From positions 1 to 64,000 of the forward strand of contig NZ_VWXL01000077.1 of the NCBI RefSeq assembly GCF_009746625.1: 64,000 nucleotides of DNA, in the 5' to 3' direction. Positions 33,653 through 43,215 of the stretch are shown one piece after another (position 1 is the first letter of the stretch; each line of letters opens with the position of its first letter). Below the pieces are notes generated by a model. The model had not been told where the DNA came from. It did not search any database and was given only the letters and a program-made list of their open reading frames with translations. Source of the stretch: Caproicibacter fermentans. Lineage in GTDB: Bacteria; Bacillota; Clostridia; Oscillospirales; Acutalibacteraceae. The position numbers were made by a program, and so were the translations under genes.

Positions 33653-35605
33653 TCAGGTTTCCTGGCGAACGACAACCGGCAGGAAAGGCCGGCCTTCGCC
33701 GTCAAAGAACCTGCTGAACATCTCATAAAATTCAAGCCTTAACGCTTGTATGCCTACCAACAGCCCTTCCAGGGCAATAACGAAAATATTGCCGACCAGA
33801 ACAACCACAGCAAAACCGATGCCTGAAAACATCTCCGCAAGCATGAACACAACCATCATCATCCCGGCGTGAACCAGAACAAATGCACCCACACGAATAA
33901 AGCTCATGGTATTTGTCAGAAAGCTCAGCAGAAATTCAAACACTTCAAAGAAATTCTGCATGAGAAAGTCGCTCCATTTTTCGGGTTTCCAGTTCGGCCT
34001 GGCTTCAGCAAGGCCGCCGAGAATCTCACGGAAAAACATCGAAATAAGCGGCAGCACGATCAGGCATAAAACATAGGGAAGAGTAACAATTTTAATTCCG
34101 AGTAGAATTTGTCCTCCAAAGCCGAACACAATTGACGCATAAAAAATCAAGCCGGCAACTCCGTTCGGCCCGAAGAGCGCGTTTGTGTAATTCTTTCTTC
34201 GCAGAGAGGAATAGATGTTGATCAAGATAGCTATCAATACAAGCGAAATACCAAGTGCGACGGAAAACAAAATGATCATATTGGTTGTTTCCGGTTCCAT
34301 AACGGAAATCGGTTTCTCGCTCAGACCAAACAAAGAATGATATAAAGGATCCAAAAAGTGTTCGAAACCGAAGAAAGAACCGAACAGAACACCAAAGAAA
34401 GAAGAGCTGATGCCGCAGGGGATCAGGATTCTTCCCAGCTTCATTTTCATTTTTTTCCACATAATATAGCCTGCTGCCGCCACGCATATTCCCTGGCCGA
34501 GATCGGCAAACATAATTCCGAACAGAAAAAAATAGGTAATGGCAACCAGGATTGTCGGGTCAATTTCGTCGTAAGATGGCAGGCCGTAGATTTCCACAAA
34601 ATATTCAAACGGTCTGAAAAGCTTTTTGTTGTTCAATTCAACAGGAGGGGAATGCATCAGCACTTCCGGCTCCTCCGCTCGGTCAAAGGTACATTTAACC
34701 GTCTCCAATTCGTTCATCTGCGCCTGAATTTGGTTTTCTCTATCGGCGGGGATCCAACCGGTTAAAATAAAGTTGTCTCCGTACCTTGCCGCATAGCGGC
34801 GGATATTGTAATAAACATATTCTTCCGAGAGCCAGGAATAAACATTTTGAACCATCTGTTTTTCTTTGTTCCACAGCGCGTCAATCTGGCGATTAATCTC
34901 AGCTTTTTGGTTTGCCTCGTCGTCGCGCTTGGCTGTCAGCTGACTCAGCGCGGTTTTCATGGTTCCGGTCAGCTCATGCAGACGGGTGCGTTCAAAATAC
35001 AGACCGGAAAAAATGCGGTCCACTTCGGCAATCCGATCAATCGGCGCGCAGTACATTCCCCAATAACGCTCTTCGTCACGGCTTCCCGGGAAAAAGACAA
35101 CGTAAGGATTATTTTCGTAGCTTGACAGCTTTTCATAGCTTTCAACCGGAAGGGAACCGAAACGGATTCTGATGAATTTGCAATCACGAAGGTCATCCAG
35201 ATTAAGATCCAGACCTGAAAAATGCCTGACCTTTTCAATTTCTCTGATGTCTTCCGAAATCTGCCGGTCAATTTCATTCCTCTTTTTTATCAGATCATCA
35301 ACGGAGGAAGAAAAAGATTTAACATAGGAACGCCAGTTTTTGACGCTTGGCGCAATTTTATCCACCATACGCACGCTCAGTAAATCAACATGCCTGTCGA
35401 TGGTCTTCAGGGTATCTTCAAGCGTATGCAAAGCGTCCGTATAGGGGTTTTCGTCGTTCAGAGGTATGAATTCCGATGTGTCGGAGTAAAAGGCCAGAGC
35501 ATTATCCGGATGGAATATGCCGGATTTGCCAAGCATTGTGGTCACTTCGTCCAGTTCGGACATCCTCCCGATCACATTGAGGATTTTTATTTTCACAACG
35601 GCCAT
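33653..35605 (-). CDS. ntpI: V-type ATP synthase subunit I
   Basis: Membrane stator subunit (homologue of eukaryotic a), 650 aa. The N-terminal half (1-330) is cytosolic with long coiled coils; the C-terminal half has about seven to eight membrane segments, from TILVAITYFFLFGIMFADLG onward. The segment NTMSFIRVGAFVLVHAGM carries the conserved Arg facing the rotor carboxylate. Start ATG after AGGGGACATAAGC. It lies between subunits C and K, the usual order. Confidence 0.96.
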   Translation of the reverse strand: MAVVKIKILNVIGRMSELDEVTTMLGKSGIFHPDNALAFYSDTSEFIPLNDENPYTDALHTLEDTLKTIDRHVDLLSVRMVDKIAPSVKNWRSYVKSFSSSVDDLIKKRNEIDRQISEDIREIEKVRHFSGLDLNLDDLRDCKFIRIRFGSLPVESYEKLSSYENNPYVVFFPGSRDEERYWGMYCAPIDRIAEVDRIFSGLYFERTRLHELTGTMKTALSQLTAKRDDEANQKAEINRQIDALWNKEKQMVQNVYSWLSEEYVYYNIRRYAARYGDNFILTGWIPADRENQIQAQMNELETVKCTFDRAEEPEVLMHSPPVELNNKKLFRPFEYFVEIYGLPSYDEIDPTILVAITYFFLFGIMFADLGQGICVAAAGYIMWKKMKMKLGRILIPCGISSSFFGVLFGSFFGFEHFLDPLYHSLFGLSEKPISVMEPETTNMIILFSVALGISLVLIAILINIYSSLRRKNYTNALFGPNGVAGLIFYASIVFGFGGQILLGIKIVTLPYVLCLIVLPLISMFFREILGGLAEARPNWKPEKWSDFLMQNFFEVFEFLLSFLTNTMSFIRVGAFVLVHAGMMMVVFMLAEMFSGIGFAVVVLVGNIFVIALEGLLVGIQALRLEFYEMFSRFFDGEGRPFLPVVVRQET

Positions 35606-35628
35606 GCTTATGTCCCCTCTTTCCTTGG

Positions 35629-36675
35629 TTAGTTATTCACGACAATAAGAAGTTTCCTGATTTCATCCGTTGCCAGCCGATAGCGGATACCCTCGACAAT
35701 CGTGATAATATCACTGATTTCCGCTTCGCTCGTAAAGATGTAGGAAATCAGTACTACGGAAGGATGTGTTGAAAAGTCAATATAATGGTGGCAGTTGCGG
35801 AAGTTCATGCGACGTGGAATTTCTCCGACGTAATCGTGCTCGAATCTCAGCGCCCTTTTGCCTATTTCGGAAGTTTCCAAAATGGATACAATTTTCTCTT
35901 CGTCATCGGCTTCAATCATTTTATCCAGAAAATGTTCGCCGAATGTGCCATAGGGGAGAAGAGCATTTTTTATGAATTCCGGATCCGAATGATAAGATAT
36001 TTTTAGTCTGACAATCCGAGTAAAATTTGTTAGGTCGATATATGATTTCAGAATATCGTTCAACTGTTTGGTTGTCTCGCCCCGTGTGTATCTTTCTATA
36101 ATACGAAACATGTTGGAATACAGATATGTGTAAAGCGAGCTTTCAATTCCCGTATAATTGATCCAGCCGTTTTCCTCCGGGTGATACGGCTCCAGAATAC
36201 GGCGGTACTCTGTATGGCTCAATGTGCGGAGAAGGTCGTCAAAACTCCTGATTTTGCTGAGAGACTTCAGGTCAACCTTTGTGTGGCGCGTAAGATAGGA
36301 GGGCATGTTGAATAAATACTCCTCAGGCATACCCGCATCCAGCAGAAGAATGACGTGAAGGATCTGTTCAATTTCATTTTTTTCTATAAAATACTGTGAG
36401 AAATGTTCTCCGACCGTAATTTCGTAATGGCAAAGGGACGCGTAATCTTCCAGCAGTTTTTGCCTTAGTTTCGCTTCCAACTGTCCGCGGTGAATTTCCG
36501 ATTCTTCTATGCCGGAAAGGATCTTACCATATACAGTGTTGCTTTTTAAGTAACTCGCAACTTCACTGACCGACTGGCAGGCAAGAAGATCGTTGTAGTT
36601 CTGTATGGTCAGCCTTTTTCCGTACATGGCCCGCGCTTTAGAAAGGACGACGTTTGATGACAATTCGGAAAGCAT
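35629..36675 (-). CDS. ntpC: V-type ATP synthase subunit C
   Basis: Funnel-shaped connector (AC39/subunit d family) between the central stalk and the K ring, 348 aa, helical. Recognisable from its N-terminus SNVVLSKARAMYGKRLTIQN, the ENEIEQILHVILLLDAG-type segments and its place next to subunit I. Start ATG with GAGGAG only about 2-4 nt upstream, which is tight. It begins 6 nt after the subunit G stop. Confidence 0.88.
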   Translation of the reverse strand: MLSELSSNVVLSKARAMYGKRLTIQNYNDLLACQSVSEVASYLKSNTVYGKILSGIEESEIHRGQLEAKLRQKLLEDYASLCHYEITVGEHFSQYFIEKNEIEQILHVILLLDAGMPEEYLFNMPSYLTRHTKVDLKSLSKIRSFDDLLRTLSHTEYRRILEPYHPEENGWINYTGIESSLYTYLYSNMFRIIERYTRGETTKQLNDILKSYIDLTNFTRIVRLKISYHSDPEFIKNALLPYGTFGEHFLDKMIEADDEEKIVSILETSEIGKRALRFEHDYVGEIPRRMNFRNCHHYIDFSTHPSVVLISYIFTSEAEISDIITIVEGIRYRLATDEIRKLLIVVNN

Positions 36676-36681
36676 CTCTCC

Positions 36682-36993
36682 TCACTCTCCTATTACTTTC
36701 GCCACGATTTGTTCAACCCACTGATCTCCCTTATCGCGATATAACTCGTCCATCCGATCGGAAAGCCGCTTGCTTTGCTTTTTCTTTTCCACCCATGCCG
36801 CCTCGGCGGCTGCGCGTTCCTTCGGCTCGTTTTTCGAGATTCTTCTTCTTGCTTCCTCCAGATATTTTTGGCGGATTTCCTCCCGCTTCTGCTGAATTTC
36901 TTTTTCGGAATCCACCTTCTCCTGCTGGGCAGTTTCAGTAATCTGCCGGGCTTTCCGGTCCATGTCAATGATCTGTTTCATCAGATCCTGCAT
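36682..36993 (-). CDS. V-type ATP synthase subunit G (peripheral stalk)
   Basis: A 103-aa protein, charged and helical, with heptad-like coiled coil across nearly its whole length (MKQIIDMDRKARQITETAQQ, then KREEIRQKYLEEARRRI). Assigned as the G/H-type partner of subunit E from this composition and its place as first gene of the ATPase operon; sequence conservation in this family is low. Start ATG with GGGAGGG 8 nt upstream. In Enterococcus the equivalent is NtpF. Confidence 0.8.
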   Translation of the reverse strand: MQDLMKQIIDMDRKARQITETAQQEKVDSEKEIQQKREEIRQKYLEEARRRISKNEPKERAAAEAAWVEKKKQSKRLSDRMDELYRDKGDQWVEQIVAKVIGE

Positions 36994-37047
36994 ATGGCAA
37001 TCCCTCCCGTATATTATTATGAACAGGTGATTATCTGTGAGTATGCA

Positions 37048-37074
37048 AAATCACTTGTACTATTTGAGTGATTT
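37048..37074. repeat. Inverted repeat at the V-ATPase operon start
   Basis: AAATCACT (37048-37055) and AGTGATTT (37067-37074) are perfect 8-bp inverted arms with an 11-nt spacer. The predicted +1 of the ATPase transcript falls at the right arm, so this could be an operator or a 5' hairpin of the mRNA. Confidence 0.6.
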
Positions 37075-37079
37075 ACATT

Positions 37080-37088
37080 ATTATACCA
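37080..37088 (-). promoter_or_regulatory. Extended -10 promoter of the V-ATPase operon
   Basis: On the minus strand TGGTATAAT: perfect TATAAT with the TG of an extended -10. No good -35 at 17 bp. The transcript leader is about 80 nt. The rest of the 208-bp gap (36994-37201) is AT-rich and holds no other feature I can support. Confidence 0.6.
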
Positions 37089-37201
37089 TAAACAAGAAAT
37101 TATTATTGAAGAAATGAAAAAACCGATTCCGAAAAAAGCCGTTTTTATAGAGTTTATCAATAAGAAAATTAGTGAAATTTTGTGAATATTTTGTGAACTG
37201 A

Positions 37202-38560
37202 TCAATTTTTCAGACTTTGAATCGGTGCCGGAATCCTACCGCCGCGCAGAATCATTTTCAGCGGGGAATAGCGGTTGACCTCCATGACGGGACCCCCGCC
37301 CAACAAGCCGCCGAAATTCAGCTCCTCGCCGGCCTTTTTCCCGATTGCCGGAATCAAACGAACGGCGGTTGTTTTCGAATTTACCATTCCGATGGCCGCC
37401 TCATCCGCTATGATGGCGGAAATAATTTCAGAGGGGGTATCGCCCGGTACTGCAATCATATCGAGTCCGACCGAACAGACCGCGGTCATGGCTTCCAGCT
37501 TTGTAATACTGAGCGAGCCGCAGCGGGCCGCGTCAATCATGCCGGAGTCTTCCGTGACGGGAATAAAAGCACCGGAAAGGCCGCCAACGTGGGAAGAAGC
37601 CATGACACCGCCTTTTTTCACGGCGTCGTTCAGCAGGGCGAGCGCTGCTGTGGTGCCGTGCGCGCCGCAGCTTTCCAGCCCCATTTCTTCCAGAATATGA
37701 GCAACGGAATCTCCGATTGCAGGGGTCGGAGCAAGGGATAGATCAATGATTCCAAACGGAACGCATAGTCTCCGCGAGGCTTCCTGTGCGACTAGCTGGC
37801 CCATACGGGTCACTTTAAACGCCGTTTTTTTAATTATATTGGCAACTTCATCCATTTTGCAGTCTCCCGCTTTAGCCAAAGCAGCTCGAACGACGCCGGG
37901 GCCGGAGACCCCGACGTTAATCACGCAGTCGGGCTCTCCGGGGCCGTGAAACGCTCCTGCCATAAACGGGTTGTCTTCCGGCGCATTGCAGAAAACCACA
38001 AGCTTTGCCGCGCCGACGCAGTCCCTTTCAGCGGTTGCCTTGGCGGTTTCCAGAACGACGCGCCCCATTTTTTCAACGGCGTCCATATTGATCCCGGCCT
38101 TGGTGGAACCGATATTTACGGAAGAGCATACATACTCCGTTTCACTCAGCGCCTGCGGAATGCTTTCGATCAAAGCGTAGTCGCCGGGTCCGAAGCCCTT
38201 GTGAACCAGGGCGGAGTAACCCCCGATAAAATTGACGCCGGTTGTTTTGGCGGCGCGGTCCAGCGCTTTTGCGAAACGAACGGGATTTTTATCGGGGCAG
38301 GCCGCCGCAATCATAGCGATCGGCGTCACCGAAATTCTCTTATGGATAATCGGAATTCCATACTCTCTGCTGATGTCTTCGCCGGTCCTGACGAGGTTTC
38401 CGGCATACCGGCAGATCTTATCATAAATTTTCTCGCATGCCCGGTTCGCGTCGGGATCAATGCAGTCCAACAGGGAAATCCCCATGGTTATGGTTCTTAC
38501 GTCAAGATTTTCGTTGTCGATCATTTGAATGGTTTCAAGAATATCTCGGGAATTTATCAT
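37202..38560 (-). CDS. UPF0210 / DUF711 (PFL-like) protein
   Basis: A 452-aa protein of the UPF0210 family, which shares the fold of pyruvate-formate-lyase-type barrels but has no demonstrated function. Family landmarks: [15 protein letters not shown] at the start, [30 protein letters not shown] and [14 protein letters not shown]. It lies 32 nt downstream of a small ACT-domain gene, an arrangement seen widely in Firmicutes and Archaea, which suggests the ACT protein regulates it by binding a small ligand. Start ATG 38558-38560. Confidence 0.92.
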   Translation of the reverse strand: MINSRDILETIQMIDNENLDVRTITMGISLLDCIDPDANRACEKIYDKICRYAGNLVRTGEDISREYGIPIIHKRISVTPIAMIAAACPDKNPVRFAKALDRAAKTTGVNFIGGYSALVHKGFGPGDYALIESIPQALSETEYVCSSVNIGSTKAGINMDAVEKMGRVVLETAKATAERDCVGAAKLVVFCNAPEDNPFMAGAFHGPGEPDCVINVGVSGPGVVRAALAKAGDCKMDEVANIIKKTAFKVTRMGQLVAQEASRRLCVPFGIIDLSLAPTPAIGDSVAHILEEMGLESCGAHGTTAALALLNDAVKKGGVMASSHVGGLSGAFIPVTEDSGMIDAARCGSLSITKLEAMTAVCSVGLDMIAVPGDTPSEIISAIIADEAAIGMVNSKTTAVRLIPAIGKKAGEELNFGGLLGGGPVMEVNRYSPLKMILRGGRIPAPIQSLKN

Positions 38561-38592
38561 GATTGTTTCTCCAGCCTTCCTCCAGAGTCCGC

Positions 38593-38862
38593 TTAGATGC
38601 GGTGCATGGAATTAAAAATGTCTTCGTGCATGACATGGACGGAAAGATTCAGCTCCTTACCGGTCTTTGTCAGCTCTTCGGATAATTCCGGTAAAGGAAT
38701 TTTGCATTTTGAAATCTCAACCAGCATGATCATGGCAAAAAGGTCCTGAAGAATCGACTGGGTTACTTCGACAACATTCACGTTGTTTTCCGCGCATACG
38801 GATGAAACCCGTGCCAGAATTCCAACCATGTCTTTGCCGATTACTGTAATTACGGCCCGCAT
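38593..38862 (-). CDS. ACT domain protein (UPF0237)
   Basis: An 89-aa single ACT domain: [20 protein letters not shown] with the Gly-x-[LI] turn, [20 protein letters not shown] and an amphipathic C-terminal helix. ACT domains bind amino acids or other small molecules as dimers. Start ATG after GGGGG, with its own promoter upstream. First gene of a two-gene operon with the UPF0210 gene. Confidence 0.92.
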   Translation of the reverse strand: MRAVITVIGKDMVGILARVSSVCAENNVNVVEVTQSILQDLFAMIMLVEISKCKIPLPELSEELTKTGKELNLSVHVMHEDIFNSMHRI

Positions 38863-38900
38863 TTTGTTACCCCCAAACGTGTAATAATATTCAGGATTTT

Positions 38901-38929
38901 ATTATGTGCGGAAACCCCCTTTTTGTCAA
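38901..38929 (-). promoter_or_regulatory. Promoter of the ACT-UPF0210 operon
   Basis: On the minus strand a perfect TTGACA (38924-38929), 17-bp spacer and CATAAT (38901-38906), about 39 nt from the ATG. The remaining divergent spacer up to 39069 has no clear plus-strand promoter. Confidence 0.7.
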
Positions 38930-39069
38930 GCGACGGTTGACCCGAGGAATGTCAAACTGCTTAAAAAAAGAAAAGGACCATACTTCCAACATGGAGATGA
39001 TTGATCTAGGATTTCCGAAAGAATTGTGATACTATAAATAATATGAAAAAAAGCGGATTGGAGGAAGTC

Positions 39070-39882
39070 ATGAATATTCAATACATATCAGACTGTCATA
39101 TCCATACCGATTGTTCTCCGGACGGGACCGATTCCGCCATGATGATGTGTGAAAGCGCGGCTCGCCTCGGGTTCTATGCCGTTACCATCACCGATCATTG
39201 TGAGTGCAATCATTATAGGACGGATGGGTATGATAAATCCATTCGTCAGTCCTGCTTTGAATCGAGAAAGGCCGCCGCTGCTTTTCAGGGGCGGCTTCAT
39301 GTTTTTTCCGGCGTTGAACTGGGCCAGCCCATGCAGAACACGGACGCCGCGGAAGATGCTCTTGGGTGCTTTAATTATGATTTTGTTCTCGCTTCTTTGC
39401 ATAACATAACGGGGAAAAAAGATTTTTTTGATTTGGATTACTCCGCGGAGAACATTGACGATCTATTAAACAGATACTTTGATGAGATTCTGGAAATGAT
39501 CGAATGGGGAAAGTTTGATTCCCTTGCGCATTTGACTTACCCTTGGCGTTATCTCGCAGGAGAATTCGGACTGCATATTCACACTGACAGATTTATGGGC
39601 AGAATTGACGAGGTTATAAAAACGCTGATTGCAAAAAATATCGCTCTGGAAGTAAACACCTCCGGATTTAGGCAGAGACTTGGGACGTCCATGCCCGATG
39701 CTCCGGTGATTCGCCGTTACCGCGAATTGGGCGGCAGGATGATAACCCTTGGCTCCGATGCTCATCGCTGGGCGGATGTCGGCGGCGGAATCGAGCTGGG
39801 ACTGAAACTTATCCGAAGCGCCGGTTTTCATCACTATGTGGTTTTTACCGGAAGAAAACTCCATTATCTTCCGGTTGAGTAA
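39070..39882 (+). CDS. PHP-domain phosphoesterase (HisK-type)
   Basis: A 270-aa PHP (polymerase and histidinol phosphatase) protein. Metal ligands: H10 and H12 in SDCHIHTDCSPDG, then TDHCECNHY, E in VFSGVELGQP, H in LASLHNITG, H in SLAHLTYP and the final DAH in TLGSDAHRWADVG. This pattern matches histidinol-phosphatase HisK, but no his genes are nearby, so another phosphomonoester may be the substrate. Start ATG 39070 with GGAGG 5 nt upstream. A regulator and an aminotransferase follow on the same strand. Confidence 0.85.
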   Translation: MNIQYISDCHIHTDCSPDGTDSAMMMCESAARLGFYAVTITDHCECNHYRTDGYDKSIRQSCFESRKAAAAFQGRLHVFSGVELGQPMQNTDAAEDALGCFNYDFVLASLHNITGKKDFFDLDYSAENIDDLLNRYFDEILEMIEWGKFDSLAHLTYPWRYLAGEFGLHIHTDRFMGRIDEVIKTLIAKNIALEVNTSGFRQRLGTSMPDAPVIRRYRELGGRMITLGSDAHRWADVGGGIELGLKLIRSAGFHHYVVFTGRKLHYLPVE

Positions 39883-39914
39883 GTAAGACAGTACGTTTAA
39901 GGAGTGTATTAAAA

Positions 39915-40400
39915 ATGGATCGTTTGCTGACTCTTCTGGATGAAAACGCCCGGCTGTCGGTAAAACAGCTCGCCGCAATGCTGGGAAAAACAGAAAATGA
40001 AATAGAAGACGAAATCGCGGCTTATGAAAAGGCGGGAATCATCCGCGGCTACAAGGCTCTGATCAACTGGGAGAAAGTCGATAAAAACAAGGCCAGCGCA
40101 TTGATTGAGCTGCGGGTATCGCCCAAGCGGGAACGGGGATTCGATGAAATTGCAAACAAAATCATGCAGTTCGAAGAGGTGGAAAGCGTCTACCTGATGT
40201 CGGGCGGATATGACCTTGCGGTCAAGGTGCACGGCAAAAGCATGCAGGACATCGCCATGTTCGTCATGCGCCGCCTTTCCACGCTGGATTCCGTGCTTTC
40301 CACCGCAACCCATTTTATCCTGACCCGGTATAAGGACGGGAACGTCATTCTTAATACGGAGGACGAGAAGGACGAAAGAAGGAGTGTGCTCTGTGATTGA
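39915..40400 (+). CDS. Lrp/AsnC-family transcriptional regulator
   Basis: A 161-aa regulator: N-terminal winged helix (LLTLLDENARLSVKQLAAML), followed by the RAM/AsnC effector domain (about 60-150, ELRVSPKRERGFDEIANKI and VESVYLMSGGYDLAVKVHGK), which binds amino acids and drives oligomerisation. Start ATG after AGGAG. It overlaps the aminotransferase gene by 8 nt, so the two are co-translated; feedback control of an amino-acid aminotransferase by its product is a reasonable inference. Confidence 0.93.
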   Translation: MDRLLTLLDENARLSVKQLAAMLGKTENEIEDEIAAYEKAGIIRGYKALINWEKVDKNKASALIELRVSPKRERGFDEIANKIMQFEEVESVYLMSGGYDLAVKVHGKSMQDIAMFVMRRLSTLDSVLSTATHFILTRYKDGNVILNTEDEKDERRSVLCD

Positions 40401-41580
40401 TTACGAGCGCATGCTCAACAGCGAAGTAAAAAACATGAAGCCTTCTGGCATACGCCGTTTTTTCGATATTGCAAGCGAGATGGACCATGTGATCTCCCTT
40501 TCGATCGGCGAGCCGGATTTTACGACGCCCTGGCACGTTCGCGAGGAAGGGATCCGATCGCTGGAGGACGGTAAAACATGGTACTCCCCCAACCGCGGTT
40601 TTCTGGAGCTCAGAGAGGAAATCTGCCGGTTCCTGAAGCGACACTGCCATTTGGATTACGAACCGAAAACGGACATCGTGGTAACGGTCGGCGGCAGTGA
40701 AGCGATCGACCTGACGATCCGGAGTCTGATCGAACCCGGGGAAGAGGTTTTGATCCCGGAGCCGAGTTTTGTCTGCTATAAGCCGCTGACCATCGCGTCG
40801 CGCGGCGTGCCGGTCGTGCTTGAAACGAAACAGGAGGATCAATTTCGGCTGACGGCGGAGGAACTGAAAAGCAAAATAACGCCGAAGACGAAACTGCTGA
40901 TTCTGCCGTACCCCAATAATCCGACGGGGGCCGTTATGCGCCGGGAAAATCTTGAGGCGGTCGCAGAGGTTGTGGAGGAACATAATCTTTTTGTCCTTTC
41001 GGATGAAATTTACGGGGAGCTTACTTACGGCGATTACCGGCATGTATCTTTTGCGGAGATCGGCGGGATGAAAGAACGGACGGTTCTGGTCAACGGTTTT
41101 TCGAAAGCGTTTGCCATGACGGGCTGGCGGCTGGGGTATGCCGCGGGACCGAAAGAAATTATTCGGCAAATGACGAAGCTCCATCAGTTCGGCATTATGA
41201 GCGCGCCTACCACCGCGCAGTACGCGGCCATTGAGGCACTGAAAAACGGCGACGGGGATATCATATCGATGCGCGATCAGTACGACCTGCGCAGAAGACT
41301 GATTGTCGACGGATTTAACGAAATGGGTCTGAGCTGTTTTGAGCCGGAGGGAGCGTTTTATGTTTTTCCCTGCATCAAAAGCACGGGCCTGTCTTCGGAA
41401 GAATTCTGTGAAAAACTGCTTTATTCGGAAAAAGTAGCGGTTGTACCGGGCAATGCGTTCGGCGATTGTGGGGAAGGATATATCCGGGTTTCCTATTCCT
41501 ATTCCATACGCCATATCACAGAGGCCCTGTCGAGAATCGAACATTTTCTCCGTACAATGCCCGGTGACCGCAATGCCTGA
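40393..41580 (+). CDS. Class I/II pyridoxal-phosphate aminotransferase
   Basis: A 395-aa fold-type I PLP enzyme. PLP Lys K238 in NGFSKAFAMTGWRLGY; NNPTG at 175-179; SDEIYGEL; the substrate-carboxylate Arg lies near the C-terminus (GYIRVSYSYS). It resembles the aspartate/aromatic aminotransferase group common beside AsnC regulators. The start is GTG 40393, which has GGAG 8 nt upstream and gives the family-like MIDYERMLNSEV; another GTG three codons earlier overlaps that SD. Amino-acid specificity cannot be assigned from sequence alone. Confidence 0.92.
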   Translation: MIDYERMLNSEVKNMKPSGIRRFFDIASEMDHVISLSIGEPDFTTPWHVREEGIRSLEDGKTWYSPNRGFLELREEICRFLKRHCHLDYEPKTDIVVTVGGSEAIDLTIRSLIEPGEEVLIPEPSFVCYKPLTIASRGVPVVLETKQEDQFRLTAEELKSKITPKTKLLILPYPNNPTGAVMRRENLEAVAEVVEEHNLFVLSDEIYGELTYGDYRHVSFAEIGGMKERTVLVNGFSKAFAMTGWRLGYAAGPKEIIRQMTKLHQFGIMSAPTTAQYAAIEALKNGDGDIISMRDQYDLRRRLIVDGFNEMGLSCFEPEGAFYVFPCIKSTGLSSEEFCEKLLYSEKVAVVPGNAFGDCGEGYIRVSYSYSIRHITEALSRIEHFLRTMPGDRNA

Positions 41581-42433
41581 TTTTACGGAAAATGCTTACG
41601 CGAAGATCAATCTGACACTGGACATTACGGGGAAGCTGCCCGATGGGTATCATACGATCCGGTCGGTTTTCCAGAGTATCACCCTTTCCGACCGTGTTTC
41701 GTTAACGGAGACTTCGGACGGGGAAATTCATCTGTCCGGCAGCGTGAAAGAATTGCCCTGCGGAAAAGAGAATACGGTTTATCGCGCTGCTGAAGCATTT
41801 TTTCAGGCGACCGGCTTCAAAAATCCCGGCGTTTCTTTTTCCCTTGAAAAACGGATTCCCCGGCAGGCGGGGCTGGGCGGCGGAAGCGCGGACGCCGCGG
41901 CGGCGCTCCGGCTTCTGAACCGATCCTGTCATACCGCGCTGAGCGAAGCGGAACTCTCTGAAATCGGGTTGACCGTCGGCGCGGACGTGCCGTTTTGTCT
42001 GCTGAACGGAACGGCGCTTGCGGAAGGAATCGGCGAGAAATTGACAAGGCTCCCGCCGCTTCCGCCCTGCCGTATCGTCGTATGCAAGCCGGAAGCCGGT
42101 ATCGGGACAAAGCAGGCCTATGAAGCATTAGATCGGAGCGGAACCTTTTTCGGCTGCGATACGGACCGGATGCTGGAAGCGCTTCGGCGCGGAGATTTGT
42201 CAGAAATTGCGGCGCAAACGGGAAACGCTTTTGAAAAGACCGTCCCTTTGCCGGAAATTAAAAAAATCAAACGGCGAATGCTAGAGGCGGGCGCGGCCGC
42301 TGCGTGCATGTCGGGCACCGGTTCGGCGGTATTCGGACTGTTTGATCGGGAAGACCGGGAGAAGAGCTGTGCAGACGATTTGCGGCAAATCTATCCGAAT
42401 GTGTTTGTCTGCAAGCCGTTTTTTCCCGATTGA
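41573..42433 (+). CDS. ispE: 4-diphosphocytidyl-2-C-methyl-D-erythritol kinase
   Basis: GHMP kinase that phosphorylates CDP-methylerythritol in the non-mevalonate isoprenoid pathway. A 286-aa protein of standard length: AYAKINLTLDITGKLPDGYH, the ATP loop PRQAGLGGGSADAAAAL and the C-terminal ACMSGTGSAVFGLF. The start is ATG 41573, overlapping the aminotransferase by 8 nt; there is only a weak GGTGA upstream, so translation probably depends on coupling. The frame is open far upstream inside the aminotransferase gene, which is ignored. Confidence 0.96.
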   Translation: MPDFTENAYAKINLTLDITGKLPDGYHTIRSVFQSITLSDRVSLTETSDGEIHLSGSVKELPCGKENTVYRAAEAFFQATGFKNPGVSFSLEKRIPRQAGLGGGSADAAAALRLLNRSCHTALSEAELSEIGLTVGADVPFCLLNGTALAEGIGEKLTRLPPLPPCRIVVCKPEAGIGTKQAYEALDRSGTFFGCDTDRMLEALRRGDLSEIAAQTGNAFEKTVPLPEIKKIKRRMLEAGAAAACMSGTGSAVFGLFDREDREKSCADDLRQIYPNVFVCKPFFPD

Positions 42434-42437
42434 TGAA

Positions 42438-42472
42438 GAAGAGGAACTCCGGATTGACCGGGGTTCCTCTTC
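42438..42472 (+). terminator. Terminator after ispE
   Basis: AGAGGAACTCCGG paired with CCGGGGTTCCTCT (one mismatch) around a 5-nt loop, then TCTCAGTTTTCATTT. Strong stem, modest T-tract. It separates ispE from the convergent VanZ-like gene. Confidence 0.65.
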
Positions 42473-42483
42473 TCAGTTTTCAT

Positions 42484-43104
42484 TTAAAAAGCTTTTCCGG
42501 GGTGCGCGTAATGACGCGCTTTGTGTTTCGGAACCGGAATTTTTTTCAGACCTTCAAAAATCAGATATCCGGTCAGACAGCCGGCGGCGCTTAAAATTGC
42601 TTCTGCTATGCTTACGTTTCTGACGGCAGAGCGTGACAGAATGTTTGCAATCAGCTGAAAGGATTCCAAACAGATGCCGCCGAGGAGTGAGACAATCAGC
42701 ATTTTTCCCAGACGCATTCCGGAGTCTGCGGCGGGAATCAGAATCCCAATCGGGATGAAAAGCAGCAGGTCGCGGAGCAGAGTTGCCAATACGTCGCTGA
42801 CGCCGAAGGAGGAAATCAGAAAAGGATTCCATTCCGCAGCTTTAAGAGCTTTTGCCGCCGTAGCTGCGTCCGGAACCAGAAAGCTCCGAAACGTCAGGCA
42901 CTGACCGGTTTGCAGCAGCGCGGCGACGTAAAGGAACAGAAGGGCAATGCTCAGCTTTTGTGCAAGTTCTTTCTTTCGGAAGAATAGGGGCATACAGACA
43001 CAAGAAAGGACGATTCCCCAAAACAGGGCGGTCGCGATGCCGATCTGTGCCGGAAACAAAAGCTCTTTTGCTCCGATCGCCAGATTAATTAAGGATTCCT
43101 GCAT
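42484..43104 (-). CDS. VanZ-like membrane protein
   Basis: A 206-aa protein with five or so hydrophobic segments and the VanZ-family core (NPFLISSFG, LRDLLLFIPIGILIP, GGICLESFQLIANI), in which charged residues sit inside the membrane bundle. VanZ gives low-level teicoplanin resistance in enterococci; most homologues are uncharacterised. Start ATG 43102-43104 with GGAAGTG upstream. Divergent from spoIIR across 111 bp. No van genes are nearby, so a resistance role should not be assumed. Confidence 0.82.
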   Translation of the reverse strand: MQESLINLAIGAKELLFPAQIGIATALFWGIVLSCVCMPLFFRKKELAQKLSIALLFLYVAALLQTGQCLTFRSFLVPDAATAAKALKAAEWNPFLISSFGVSDVLATLLRDLLLFIPIGILIPAADSGMRLGKMLIVSLLGGICLESFQLIANILSRSAVRNVSIAEAILSAAGCLTGYLIFEGLKKIPVPKHKARHYAHPGKAF

Positions 43105-43215
43105 TTTTACACTTCCTTTTTTATTATGATCATAGCAAAAATATTTTAAAGAAAAAAGAATAAAATGGGAAATTTTGGACAATGCTCCTTTTGCAAATCA
43201 AAAAGGAGCTGTTTT

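Noticed and set aside
42484-43104. Glycopeptide resistance locus from the VanZ-like gene
   Set aside because: No vanA/B, vanH, vanX, vanY or vanRS genes are nearby, and VanZ-like proteins are common in susceptible Firmicutes.
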